Below the pieces are notes generated by a model, which made no database searches, was not told the origin of the DNA, and saw nothing but the letters and a program-made list of their open reading frames with translations. Shown piece by piece: positions 15,785-24,928 of a stretch of DNA of 64,000 bases (position 1 is its first letter; every line of letters begins with the position of its first letter). The position numbers and the translations under genes were made by a program. Source of the DNA: CAYNWT01 sp964450955 (GTDB lineage: Bacteria > Planctomycetota > Planctomycetia > Planctomycetales > Planctomycetaceae); the NCBI GenBank assembly GCA_964450955.1, contig CAYVFI010000022.1, forward strand, positions 57,263-121,262, read 5' to 3'.

Positions 15785-17939
15785 TCAGGCGGCATCAGTT
15801 CCACCACAACCGCGCCTTGTCTTTTTTGCTATCGCTGTTGCGTTGGCGTGGGGACTATCGCTGCAAGGGGATTTCGTCTGGATCGACCATGCCGAAGTCG
15901 AAAGCGGCTACGCGAGAATTCGTTCGGTTGAAGAGTTCTCTGCCATCTGGGGCCAATCGCTGGATCAGTTTTTGGAACGCAGCGAAGGCCGTGTTGCAAA
16001 TACGGGCGGGTACTTTCGCCCCATCTACTGCGTCAGCCTGACGATTGACTGGTTACTAAGTCGCGGCACGCCGGCATGGTTTCATTTCGAGAACCTCCTC
16101 TGGCAACTGCTGGTCGTTTGGCTGCTGTACAAGCTTGGCTGTCGATTATTCGAAGCAGAACGGCACGGCGAAGTCATGGCGTTCTGGGCCGCAATGCTGT
16201 TTGCGGTTCATCCCATGTGCGGTCAATCGGTCGCGTGGATTTGCGGACGAAAAGACCTGCTGTGCGCCGCATTTGGCCTGAGTAGTTTGCTGTGGTTTGT
16301 GGCCAGCATGCGCGAACCGATCCCCGACGAAATCAACCCGGTGCGCCCTGTATGGAGACTCGTGCCCGTCGTGGCTGCACCGGTCGCATTGTTGCTGGCA
16401 GTGCTGTCTAAAGAACCGGGTTTTGTGGTTCCTGTCGTTGCCACGATCTGGTGGTGGTTCCAGCCGGGCGAACTGGACATTGTGGATCCGGAAGCTCCAA
16501 CGCAATCGCGGTTCTTAAAGACATCAACTGCACCTCACACTGTGCTTACAAGACGAACTCGGCTGCGCGGTTCTGTGACTCTTGGGTTGCTTTGGTGTGT
16601 TGCTGCCGGAGCGATTTTCTATCGCGTGTCTGTCATCGGCGCGTTTGGTTTAGGAGAGCAGTACCCGGCGCCGGATCTGTATCGCAACATCGAAATCAGC
16701 TGCTCGCTGCTGTGCTCTTATGTGCTGCGAATCTTCGCACCGTTTCAACCAACGATAGTCGATCGTTGGTTTATCGGGCCTCGCGGAATCGTGGGAGTGC
16801 TGGGCGTTGTGGCTGTGAGCGTTTCGTTGCTTGGGCTGATTCGGTCGATATGGCGACGATCGCTTGGGGCCTTCGGCTGGGCGTGGTTCCTTATCTGGAT
16901 GCTACCCGCGTCCGGCATTCTGCCGCTGCGTCACCTGTACGCTGAACGCTACTTGTTTCCCGGGATGTGGGGCCTGATGGCAGCCACGACACACGCGTTC
17001 TTTCGATACCTACCGATCGATAAGTCTAACCCCGCACATCGTCGGAAGCGGTTTGCCGCCCTGGTCGTGACTGTCGTGCTTGGAGCAATCTCGTTCAACC
17101 AGACTCAGTACTGGCGCAGCGACAGAGATTTGTTTGCGCACGCTTTGAACCAGGATGAAAACTATGCTGAGGGCGCTGTTGGACTGGCTTCGTATGAGAT
17201 GGGTCAGCGCGAATACAAAAAGGCCGCCGACTATGCGCAGCAGGCGATCGAAGCGACAAAGGATCCGGACTACCATTCGTATTGGTCGCCGTTTGTCACT
17301 TACAGCAATCTGGGACTCGCCAACTTCTACGCGGGCAACCACGAAGAAGCGACAGCCGCGTTCGAAGAATCAATTCAGGCGCGACCGCAAAACGCGGTCG
17401 GTCACTACCACCTTGGCCTGGTCGCAATGACTTCGAACCGGCTGGATGTCGCCGTTCAGCACTTCAAGACTGCGATCAAATGCCAGCCCAACCACTATCT
17501 ATCTTTAAGCAACCTCGGGTTCGCGTACCTGCAGCAACAACGCTTTGCCGAATCCATCAAGGTTTATGAACCGCTTATCGTGGCGGCGCCTGGAGACACA
17601 AAAAATCGCAGCAATCTTGCCACCGCGTACCTAATGGATAAGCGAGACCTGGACGCGGAGTTTCAGTTTAAAGTGCTTCTAAGAGACGTCGGTCCCGAAC
17701 CGGTTCTCTATGCCAAACTGGCCTGGGCCCAGTGGCGGTTGGGGCGAGCTACAAAGGCCCTGCTTAACATCAAAGAAGCTGTTCAAAAAGATCCAAAGCA
17801 CCCGACCGTGACGTATGTCGCCAACATGATTCGCCAGGCCGAAATGCGGTTCAAGACGCCTCCGGATCAGAGTTCTACAAAGGAACCAGCGTCAAAGCCG
17901 CCGCTGAAAGAACCGTCGGATACCTCGGCCGACAAGTGA
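15765..17939 (+). CDS. Membrane protein with C-terminal TPR repeats (TMTC/GT-C-like)
   Basis: The 724-residue protein has roughly nine to ten membrane segments in residues 15-440 and a TPR solenoid at about 450-690 (for example the EESIQARPQNAVGHYHLGLV helix pair). The luminal-type segment HPMCGQSVAWICGRKDLL resembles GT-C glycosyltransferases with TPR domains (TMTC/PMT type), so a protein O-glycosylation or carrier-dependent transfer role is plausible but unproven. The ATG lies inside the preceding PEP-CTERM gene, suggesting coupled expression. Confidence 0.75.
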   Translation: MQSPLPDQAASVPPQPRLVFFAIAVALAWGLSLQGDFVWIDHAEVESGYARIRSVEEFSAIWGQSLDQFLERSEGRVANTGGYFRPIYCVSLTIDWLLSRGTPAWFHFENLLWQLLVVWLLYKLGCRLFEAERHGEVMAFWAAMLFAVHPMCGQSVAWICGRKDLLCAAFGLSSLLWFVASMREPIPDEINPVRPVWRLVPVVAAPVALLLAVLSKEPGFVVPVVATIWWWFQPGELDIVDPEAPTQSRFLKTSTAPHTVLTRRTRLRGSVTLGLLWCVAAGAIFYRVSVIGAFGLGEQYPAPDLYRNIEISCSLLCSYVLRIFAPFQPTIVDRWFIGPRGIVGVLGVVAVSVSLLGLIRSIWRRSLGAFGWAWFLIWMLPASGILPLRHLYAERYLFPGMWGLMAATTHAFFRYLPIDKSNPAHRRKRFAALVVTVVLGAISFNQTQYWRSDRDLFAHALNQDENYAEGAVGLASYEMGQREYKKAADYAQQAIEATKDPDYHSYWSPFVTYSNLGLANFYAGNHEEATAAFEESIQARPQNAVGHYHLGLVAMTSNRLDVAVQHFKTAIKCQPNHYLSLSNLGFAYLQQQRFAESIKVYEPLIVAAPGDTKNRSNLATAYLMDKRDLDAEFQFKVLLRDVGPEPVLYAKLAWAQWRLGRATKALLNIKEAVQKDPKHPTVTYVANMIRQAEMRFKTPPDQSSTKEPASKPPLKEPSDTSADK

Positions 17940-17955
17940 TGCGCGCTTCAGCGTG

Positions 17956-18008
17956 AACCTGGACTGACCCGTAGCCGTCCTACTTTCTGCCGGCGGTCAG
18001 TGAGTCCA
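17956..18008. terminator. Inverted repeat after the TPR gene
   Basis: CCTGGACTGACC (17956-17967) pairs with GGTCA at 17993-17997 and GTCCAGG at 18002-18008, leaving 4 nt unpaired on the 3' side. It lies between the TPR gene and valS. There is no T tract, so a terminator role is only a guess. Confidence 0.3.
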
Positions 18009-18092
18009 GGGAACCCGTATTCAGCGCCCTCGACCTGAGCAGCCGAAATGCTGTATCTTCCCGGCGCGATACTGATTCAATGAAAGCGCGTT

Positions 18093-21000
18093 ATGCCGAC
18101 TGAGATTCCAAAAGCCTACGAACCCAAAACATGCCAGGAAAAGTGGCTCGGTTACTGGGAAGAACAAGGTTTTTTCGACGCTGACCCAAACTCCGACAAA
18201 CCGCAGCACACCATCATGATTCCGCTGCCGAACGTCACCGGCGCGCTGCATATGGGACATGCTTTGAACGGTACGGTTCAGGATTTGATCACGCGTTGGA
18301 AACGCATGCAGGGCTTCGAAGCGTTGTGGATGCCGGGAACCGACCACGCGGGTATCGCGACACAGGCTGTCGTTGAACGCCGCATGCTGGAAGAAGAAGG
18401 ACTGACCCGCCACGACATTGGTCGCGAAGCGTTGGTCAACCGCATCTGGACCTGGAAGGACGCGTACGAGAAACGCATCCTGAACCAACTAAAGCAACTG
18501 GGCGCAAGCTGTGACTGGCGGCGTGTGCGGTTCACTCTGGATGACGTTTGCACGAAGGCGGTTCGTCGAACATTCTTCAAGATGTTTCGGGACGGATTGA
18601 TTTTCCGCGGCAAGCGGTTGGTCAACTGGGATCCGCATTTGCAGACAGCCGTCGCCGACGACGAGGTTTTTAACGAAGACGTTAATGGTCAGTTCTGGAC
18701 GTTCTCGTATCCGATTGTTGATAGCGACAAGACAATCGTCTTCAGCACAACGCGTCCTGAAACCATGCTGGGAGATACCGCCGTTTGCGTTCATCCCACC
18801 GACGAGCGCTACACCGACCTGATTGGCAAGATGGTTCGCATTCCGCTAAACGGTCGCGAGATTCCGATTATCGCAGACGGACTGTTGGCTGAGAAAGACA
18901 AGGGAACCGGAGCCGTCAAACTCACACCGGCCCACGACCCCAAAGACTATGCCTGTTGGGGCCGCAATAAGGACAAGATGGGCGACCCCATCAACATCCT
19001 GAACCCGGACTGCACGATTAACGAAGAAGGCGGCGACTACGAAGGCCTGCCGTACGAAGAAGCGCGCACGAAGGTTGTCGAGGCGATGGAAGCCGCTGGC
19101 CACTTCCACGGTGTGGAAGATCGCGTCATCCCAACGCCGCACAGTGATCGCAGCAAGCACGTGATTCAGCCGTATTTGTCGGACCAATGGTTCGTCAAAA
19201 TGGACGAACTCGCGCAGTCGGCGATTGATGCGGTTGATGACAAGCGAGTGAAGTTCTTCCCGAACCGGTACGAGAACACGTACAAGAACTGGTTGGGAGA
19301 AAAACGCGATTGGTGCATTAGCCGCCAGTTGTGGTGGGGGCACCGGATTCCGATTTGGTCGAAGCCATACGATGGCGACAAGCCGATGGGTGAGATGTTC
19401 GCGTACGAGTCCATCAGCGAAGACCAGTGCCTGGCGACGATCGCCGAAGGTATTGAACCCGGCACAAAAGTTATGCTGGTTTGCGTTGCCGATGGGTTCG
19501 AAGACGTTGAGAAACAGCTTGAGGCAGATGGGCTGGAACAAGACCCGGATGTTCTCGACACGTGGTTCAGTTCTGCCCTATGGCCGCATGCAACACTTGG
19601 CTGGCCAAACGAGAAACAGAATCCGCCGATGGCTGGCGAGATTTCAAATTCCGAATCTCAAATTTCAGATTCCGGCAAGAACGAAGTCCTCGATTACTTC
19701 TACCCCGGCAGTGTTCTCATCACCAGCCGCGACATCATCACGCTGTGGGTGGCGCGAATGGTTCTCGCTGGGCTGTACAACATGGGCGACATTCCCTTTA
19801 GCCACGTTTGCATCCACCCGAAAATCCTGGACGGCTTCGGTCAGACAATGTCCAAGTCGAAAGGTAACGGCGCGGACCCGATGGACCTCATCGATAAGTA
19901 TGGAACCGATGCAGTTCGCTTTACTATCGCATCGTTCGCCGGCGAAACGCAGGACGTTCGGTTGCCGATGGCGTACGAGTGCCCGCACTGCCAGGAAGAG
20001 ATTCCGCAGGCTCTGGATGGCAAAGGCCCGATGGTTAAGCCGCGTTCGTTGAAGGGAACGCTAAAGGGGACCTCCGGCCCGGTTCTCATGCCGTGCCCGA
20101 AGTGCAAAGCAGAATCGCAGTTCTCAACGCCGCAGTACGAAGCCGATCCAAACCAACCCGTCGCACGGATGGTCAGCGAACGGTTCGATTACGGCCGTAA
20201 CTTCTGCAACAAGCTGTGGAATGCATCGCGGTTCGCCATGATGAACCTCGAAGGCTACACACCCGGTGCGGTTGCCGACGAAGAACTGCGGTTGGAAGAC
20301 CGTTGGATCCTTAGCCGTCTTTCAACGATGACCGAAGAAGTCAACACGTGCCTCGGCCGATACCAGTTGGATGCCGCGACTCGCGCGATCTACAACTTTA
20401 CGTGGAATGAGTTCTGCGACTGGTACCTGGAGATGTTGAAGCCACGCTTCCGCGACGAAGGTCTTAAGCCAGTTGCTCAACGCATGCTGGTTGGTGTCCT
20501 GGACAACCTGCTGCGGTTGCTGCACCCGTTTGCTCCGTTCATCACAGAAGAACTTTGGAGCCGCCTGGCCGAACTCGCGCCGCAGCGCGGGTTGTTGGAA
20601 CCTGTCGATGCTGAGTCTGCCGTCATGATTGCGGCGTGGCCGGAGCCACCACAGGCGTGGCAGGACGCGGGACTGGAGAAACGGTTCGAAACGCTGCAGG
20701 AACTCATCGTGTCGGTTCGCAACATTCGAGCCCACTACAAGATCTCGCCGAAGGAACCGCTCAAGCTGTACCTGCAATGTGCGGACGATGTTGCGGCTGA
20801 CGTTCAAAGCGTTGAATCGCAATTCGACAACCTTGCGAAGACGGTTCTGGAAGCGGCCGGAGCCAGCATTGAACAGCCGAAGCTGTCCGCCAGTTTCACG
20901 ATGGGTGACGTCAACGGCTACATCTCACTGGAAGGCGTAATCGACGCCGAAGCCGAAGTCACTCGGCTAAAGAAGGAACTCGAAAAGAAAGAGAAGCTCA

Positions 21001-21149
21001 AGGGTTCTACGGAGAAGAAACTGTCCAACGAAAAGTTCGTCAACAGCGCGCCGGCGGATATTGTGGATGGTGTCAGGGTTACGCTTGGGAAACTGGTCAA
21101 AGAAATCGAGAGCATCCAAACGATGATCAACGACCTGAGTGCCGGTTAG
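18093..21149 (+). CDS. valS: Valine--tRNA ligase with extra zinc-ribbon insertion
   Basis: The 1018-residue class I synthetase has the HIGH-type motif HMGH (53-56) and TMSKSKGN (about 585-592), an editing domain between them, an anticodon-binding domain and a C-terminal coiled coil (about 945-1010) typical of ValRS. Two unusual additions are seen. A short Ser/Asn-rich insertion (GEISNSESQISDSGK) lies before the DYFYPGSVLITSRD segment. About 70 residues with paired CPHC (about 630) and CPKC (about 668) cysteines lie between KMSKS and GRNFCNKLWNASRF. It is longer than the common 880-950 residues because of these. Confidence 0.96.
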   Translation: MPTEIPKAYEPKTCQEKWLGYWEEQGFFDADPNSDKPQHTIMIPLPNVTGALHMGHALNGTVQDLITRWKRMQGFEALWMPGTDHAGIATQAVVERRMLEEEGLTRHDIGREALVNRIWTWKDAYEKRILNQLKQLGASCDWRRVRFTLDDVCTKAVRRTFFKMFRDGLIFRGKRLVNWDPHLQTAVADDEVFNEDVNGQFWTFSYPIVDSDKTIVFSTTRPETMLGDTAVCVHPTDERYTDLIGKMVRIPLNGREIPIIADGLLAEKDKGTGAVKLTPAHDPKDYACWGRNKDKMGDPINILNPDCTINEEGGDYEGLPYEEARTKVVEAMEAAGHFHGVEDRVIPTPHSDRSKHVIQPYLSDQWFVKMDELAQSAIDAVDDKRVKFFPNRYENTYKNWLGEKRDWCISRQLWWGHRIPIWSKPYDGDKPMGEMFAYESISEDQCLATIAEGIEPGTKVMLVCVADGFEDVEKQLEADGLEQDPDVLDTWFSSALWPHATLGWPNEKQNPPMAGEISNSESQISDSGKNEVLDYFYPGSVLITSRDIITLWVARMVLAGLYNMGDIPFSHVCIHPKILDGFGQTMSKSKGNGADPMDLIDKYGTDAVRFTIASFAGETQDVRLPMAYECPHCQEEIPQALDGKGPMVKPRSLKGTLKGTSGPVLMPCPKCKAESQFSTPQYEADPNQPVARMVSERFDYGRNFCNKLWNASRFAMMNLEGYTPGAVADEELRLEDRWILSRLSTMTEEVNTCLGRYQLDAATRAIYNFTWNEFCDWYLEMLKPRFRDEGLKPVAQRMLVGVLDNLLRLLHPFAPFITEELWSRLAELAPQRGLLEPVDAESAVMIAAWPEPPQAWQDAGLEKRFETLQELIVSVRNIRAHYKISPKEPLKLYLQCADDVAADVQSVESQFDNLAKTVLEAAGASIEQPKLSASFTMGDVNGYISLEGVIDAEAEVTRLKKELEKKEKLKGSTEKKLSNEKFVNSAPADIVDGVRVTLGKLVKEIESIQTMINDLSAG

Positions 21150-21155
21150 TTGCTG

Positions 21156-21260
21156 GTCAGAAACGTAGCCGGCGCAGGCCCTGAGCCGGCCGGCATAACG
21201 CGCAGACTCGTCGCTTTGCGACGAACCGACTGAGGGGCCTCAGTCGGTTACATTTCTGAC
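21156..21260. repeat. Palindromic intergenic element / bidirectional terminator
   Basis: Between the convergent valS and OsmC genes lies a 105-bp element bounded by a 12-bp inverted repeat with one mismatch (GTCAGAAACGTA at 21156-21167, TACATTTCTGAC at 21249-21260). Inside are a GCCGGC/GCCGGC pair, a CGTCGC-TTT-GCGACG hairpin (21209-21223) and a strong 12-bp stem AACCGACTGAGG/CCTCAGTCGGTT (21224-21249). It can serve as terminator for both genes, and its architecture also resembles a small mobile palindromic element. Confidence 0.65.
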
Positions 21261-21266
21261 GGACGT

Positions 21267-21677
21267 TTACTCCGGGTACACGAAGTTTAATGGAGCCTCA
21301 ATGTCGGCTCGCAGACTTTGATGAACCGGGCAGTGGCTGGCTGCGTTTTCAATAGACTTGCGATGTTTGTCCTCCAACGCGACGGGCAGGTTGATCTGAA
21401 CCGGCAACCGCGCGATGCGGCGCGGCAGGTCTGTGGACATGTGCTTTTCCACTTTGACCGTCATGCCTTCGAGGTTCAGGTCGTGGCGATCGGCGTAGAT
21501 GCCCATGATGGTGGCAACGCAGGTTCCCAAAGCCGTCGCCACCAGATCGGTCGGCGAGAACGATTCACCTCGACCGCAGTTATCGACCGGAGCGTCCGTT
21601 GACAGCTTGCAGTTGCTGGGCCCGTGTACGGCTTCGCAGTGAAGCTGACCCTGATATTCAATATTGATCTCGACCAT
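21267..21677 (-). CDS. OsmC/Ohr family peroxidase-like protein
   Basis: The 136-residue protein matches OsmC-type thiol peroxidases that reduce organic peroxides. The two redox cysteines are visible at 53 (LGTCVATIMG) and 116 (HCPVHQSL), and the FSPTDLVATALG segment is conserved. I start at ATG 21677 (MVEINIEY); the frame stays open far upstream, but that part overlaps the divergent gene region and has no homology. It converges with valS. Confidence 0.9.
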   Translation of the reverse strand: MVEINIEYQGQLHCEAVHGPSNCKLSTDAPVDNCGRGESFSPTDLVATALGTCVATIMGIYADRHDLNLEGMTVKVEKHMSTDLPRRIARLPVQINLPVALEDKHRKSIENAASHCPVHQSLRADIEAPLNFVYPE

Positions 21678-21845
21678 TGTTTGGTTCCCCGATGTTCCCC
21701 GGTAGGCGGTGTTGGAGCGTTGCTTTGCGACAAGAGCACACAAAGACTTCTTTTTGTGCGCCTTTGTGTTTGTCGTGGCGATGAAGAGCCTCGAACAATA
21801 CCGAATCCGTATCCAGACACACCACTCAACGGATATCATCCGCCC

Positions 21846-23033
21846 ATGCCAGCCGCGAACAAGTTTCGACATCAAAACTACCCGACGACACCGGCTATAC
21901 GGCCGCAGTCGAAAAAGGTCTCTGTCAACGACGGCAAGAACACACAATTCGCCCGGCTGCATGAGGCTCACAATATCCATCACGTGTTGCTGGTGCATGG
22001 AACCTTCCTCGGCAGCGACCCGATTGGGATCTCTGACATTCTTCGCGGAGTCGGCGACAATGCGGGGTTCCTAAAGAAGTCGTTCGATTCGATGGCCGAC
22101 AAACTGGCCGAAGCCACACGATCAGCAAGCAACTCACTGGCGGCCGATGTCGCCAACTACTGCGAACCGTTTCGTGCAGCGTTCCAAACATTGGTCGGTG
22201 CCGACCCGGCGGTTAGCCTGCTGGAACCTTCGTGGTCCAGCCAAAACCATCACGTGGCCCGAGCGGATTTGGCGGTGCGGCTGTTTCTGAAACTGAATCA
22301 ACTGGTTCAGGCCGAAGACCAACGTGTGCTGCTGTGGGGGCATTCGCATGCGGGCAATGGCTTCGCGATTCTTAGCAATTTGCTGGCCAACGACCGCGCC
22401 GCGGTGAACCGGTTCTTCGCAGCGGCCGGCGACCAGGGCAAACATTGGTTGGCAGCCAAACGTCTGCTGGCCCGCGCGGAATCGCCACATCCGCTGGCTC
22501 GGTCTGTCGATATCGCCGCGTTTGGAACACCCGTGCGATACGGCTGGGACACAACCGGCTACCGTCGGTTGGTGCATGTGCTGCACCATCGGCGACTGGA
22601 AGGTGACGACTCCAACCGCACCAGGCCGCTGTTCCCTCCACACAATCTGAAGGACATGGTCACCGCGAAGTACGGCGACTGGGTTCAGGCTTTCGCAATC
22701 GCAGGCACTGATATCCGTTCGGTCACTTCGCTAAGCAGCAACACGCAGTTGGGCGAAGTCCTGACAGCCGGACTGAAAGAACCAGAACACGGCGCCAGCA
22801 CGCGGTTCATTGTTCCCGAGAACCTGAAGAACACGTGCGCTCGATGGAAGACCGGGACGCGTTGCCATGCTGACGGCCTCAACCTGCTTTTGGAATACAA
22901 ACCCTGCGGGCGAAAGACCAAAGTCGGACAGCCGATTGAACAATCCGTGCTGGGGCACGGCGTCGCGACTACCGTTGAGTGGTTGCCGACCCATTTGGCG
23001 TTGGTTTTGGAAGCGTTGGATCAGTCGGTGTGA
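21846..23033 (+). CDS. Putative alpha/beta-hydrolase-fold protein
   Basis: The 395-residue protein has an oxyanion-type segment VLLVHGTFLG (about 47-56) and a nucleophile elbow GHSHAGNG (Ser167 in G-H-S-H-A-G) typical of lipase-like alpha/beta hydrolases, with a later DIAAFGTPVRYGW strand. A lipase or esterase role is possible; the catalytic acid and final His cannot be fixed by eye. ATG 21846 (MPAANKF) is chosen because the open frame upstream covers the divergent promoter region. No signal peptide is visible. Confidence 0.65.
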   Translation: MPAANKFRHQNYPTTPAIRPQSKKVSVNDGKNTQFARLHEAHNIHHVLLVHGTFLGSDPIGISDILRGVGDNAGFLKKSFDSMADKLAEATRSASNSLAADVANYCEPFRAAFQTLVGADPAVSLLEPSWSSQNHHVARADLAVRLFLKLNQLVQAEDQRVLLWGHSHAGNGFAILSNLLANDRAAVNRFFAAAGDQGKHWLAAKRLLARAESPHPLARSVDIAAFGTPVRYGWDTTGYRRLVHVLHHRRLEGDDSNRTRPLFPPHNLKDMVTAKYGDWVQAFAIAGTDIRSVTSLSSNTQLGEVLTAGLKEPEHGASTRFIVPENLKNTCARWKTGTRCHADGLNLLLEYKPCGRKTKVGQPIEQSVLGHGVATTVEWLPTHLALVLEALDQSV

Positions 23034-23128
23034 TTCGTAACCGAACCGGGTCTTTTCGCGACTGAGAAAGTGGGCCAGCGGGTTCTCGCTCTCCAAAGCG
23101 TCCTGAGCTACGATGTTGAAACAGGACC

Positions 23129-23210
23129 GTAGTGGACGAGGCCACGAGTCCCGTCGTACGAGGCCCAGCGAATTTTGCGTGGCTCTCGGACTCGTCGCCT
23201 CGTCCACTAC
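23129..23210. repeat. REP-like inverted repeat
   Basis: A 23-bp arm at 23129-23151 (begins GTAGTGGACGAGGC) is repeated in inverted orientation at 23188-23210 with a single mismatch, leaving a 36-bp spacer. It lies in the 214-nt gap upstream of the carboxylase gene. The size and near-perfect arms fit a dispersed extragenic palindrome or a transposase-mobilised mini-element. Confidence 0.75.
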
Positions 23211-23247
23211 CTGATCGACAGACGCTCAAACACTAGAGACAACAGCC

Positions 23248-24849
23248 ATGACGTGGAACGAACTCATCGCGGAAGTCCGTGAACAGGAAGCAGCCGTTGA
23301 ACTGGGCGGGGGCGAAAAGAACATCGCCAGGCAGCATGCCAAAGGGCGCCTGACGGCTCGCGAACGCATTGCGGGATTGATGGACGAAGGCACGGACTTC
23401 TTCGAAGTCAATAAGTGGGCCGGCGTCGGCATGTACAAAGAATGGGGCGGGGCTCCGGGAGCCGGGGTGGTTTGCGGCATCGCGACCGTCTGCGGACGAG
23501 AAGTCATGATTGTCGCCAACGACGCGACCATCAAAGCGGGCGCGTTTTTTCCGGCGACGTCGAAGAAGGTTCTTCGAGCTCAACGTATTGCGTTAATCAA
23601 TCGGTTGCCTCTGGTGTACCTGGTCGATTCGGCCGGCGTGTTCCTGCCGCTGCAGGATGAGATCTTTCCCGATGAAGACGACTTCGGTCGCATCTTCCGA
23701 AACAACTCCGTCATCTCGGCTCTCGGCATCCCGCAGTTGGCGGCCATCATGGGCAACTGCGTCGCAGGCGGCGGCTACCTGCCGGTTCTGTGCGACAAGC
23801 TGGTCATGACCGAAGGTTCTGGTCTGTACCTGGCCGGTCCGGCTTTGGTGAAGAGCGCCATCGGTCAGGATGTCGACAGCGAAGAACTCGGCGGCGCGCA
23901 GATGCATGCTGAGATCAGTGGGACCATCGACTTCAAAGAAGCCAACGACAACGACTGTCTTCTGCGACTGCGAGCGTTGATTGACACGATGCCCAACGAT
24001 CCGGTCGATTCCAAGTTCGTGAAGTCGGCCGCGGCCGAACCGGAAACATCGCCGGAGGAACTCACCAACATCGTGCCGCTGGATGCTCAGGCTCAGTTCG
24101 AAGTGCGCGATGTCATCAAAGCGGTCGTGGATGGTGGTTCGTTCCAGGAATACAAAGCCGACTACGGCAAGACGATGATTTGCGGTTACGCACGCATCGG
24201 CGGCTACAGCGTGGGTGTGATTGCGAACCAGCACCACCACGAAATGACCAAGCGCGAAGGCATGCAGTTTGGCGGCGTGATTTACCACGACGGAGCCGAC
24301 AAGGCGGCTCGGTTCATTATGGACTGCAACCAAACGTGGACGCCGTTGGTGTTCCTGCAGGACGTGATGGGGTTCATGGTCGGCCGCGACAGCGAACAAG
24401 CCGGTATCATTCGCGCCGGAGCCAAACTGGTGAACGCGATCTCCAACAGCCGTGTTCCAAAACTGACCATCATCACGGGCGGCAGTTACGGAGCCGGCAA
24501 CTACGCGATGTGCGGCAAGGCGTTTGATCCTCGGTTCATCCTGGCCTGGCCGAACGCTCGCTACGCCGTCATGGGCGGCAAGCAGGCGGCGTCTACGGTT
24601 TTGGGCATCACCATCAGCGCCATGAAACGCGCGGGGCAGGAACCGGAAGCGGACGAGATGGAAGCGCTGCGAGAAAAAGTCACGGGCGCGTACGAAGAAT
24701 CAACGGACATCCGCTACGGAGCCGCCCGCGGTTGGGTGGATGGAATTATCGAACCAGCCAATACGCGTGACGCACTGATCCGGTGTTTGGACGTTGTGAC
24801 TCGGCACGCTGAGGATGAACCGTATCGTGTTGGCGTGTTGCAGGTTTGA
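23248..24849 (+). CDS. Acyl-CoA carboxylase beta subunit (methylcrotonyl-CoA type)
   Basis: The 533-residue carboxyltransferase transfers CO2 from carboxybiotin to an acyl-CoA. Conserved segments include AKGRLTARERIAGLMDEGT, VDSAGVFLPLQDEIFPD, GNCVAGGGYLPVLCD and the second-half GGSYGAGNYAMCGKAFDPRF. The LPLQDEIFPDEDDFGRIF stretch is closer to methylcrotonyl-CoA than propionyl-CoA carboxylase, suggesting leucine or isoprenoid breakdown. No biotin-carrying alpha subunit lies next to it. Confidence 0.9.
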   Translation: MTWNELIAEVREQEAAVELGGGEKNIARQHAKGRLTARERIAGLMDEGTDFFEVNKWAGVGMYKEWGGAPGAGVVCGIATVCGREVMIVANDATIKAGAFFPATSKKVLRAQRIALINRLPLVYLVDSAGVFLPLQDEIFPDEDDFGRIFRNNSVISALGIPQLAAIMGNCVAGGGYLPVLCDKLVMTEGSGLYLAGPALVKSAIGQDVDSEELGGAQMHAEISGTIDFKEANDNDCLLRLRALIDTMPNDPVDSKFVKSAAAEPETSPEELTNIVPLDAQAQFEVRDVIKAVVDGGSFQEYKADYGKTMICGYARIGGYSVGVIANQHHHEMTKREGMQFGGVIYHDGADKAARFIMDCNQTWTPLVFLQDVMGFMVGRDSEQAGIIRAGAKLVNAISNSRVPKLTIITGGSYGAGNYAMCGKAFDPRFILAWPNARYAVMGGKQAASTVLGITISAMKRAGQEPEADEMEALREKVTGAYEESTDIRYGAARGWVDGIIEPANTRDALIRCLDVVTRHAEDEPYRVGVLQV

Positions 24850-24928
24850 GTTGGGGTTGTTGGCGTAGTTCGAGGTTGCGTTTTGTGGCAATCAGCGTTT
24901 CTGTCCCGGAGCTTCATAGGTGGAAGTC

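Noticed and set aside
18846..19541. Long - strand open frame inside valS
   Set aside because: Antisense shadow of a conserved synthetase gene, with no recognisable domain.
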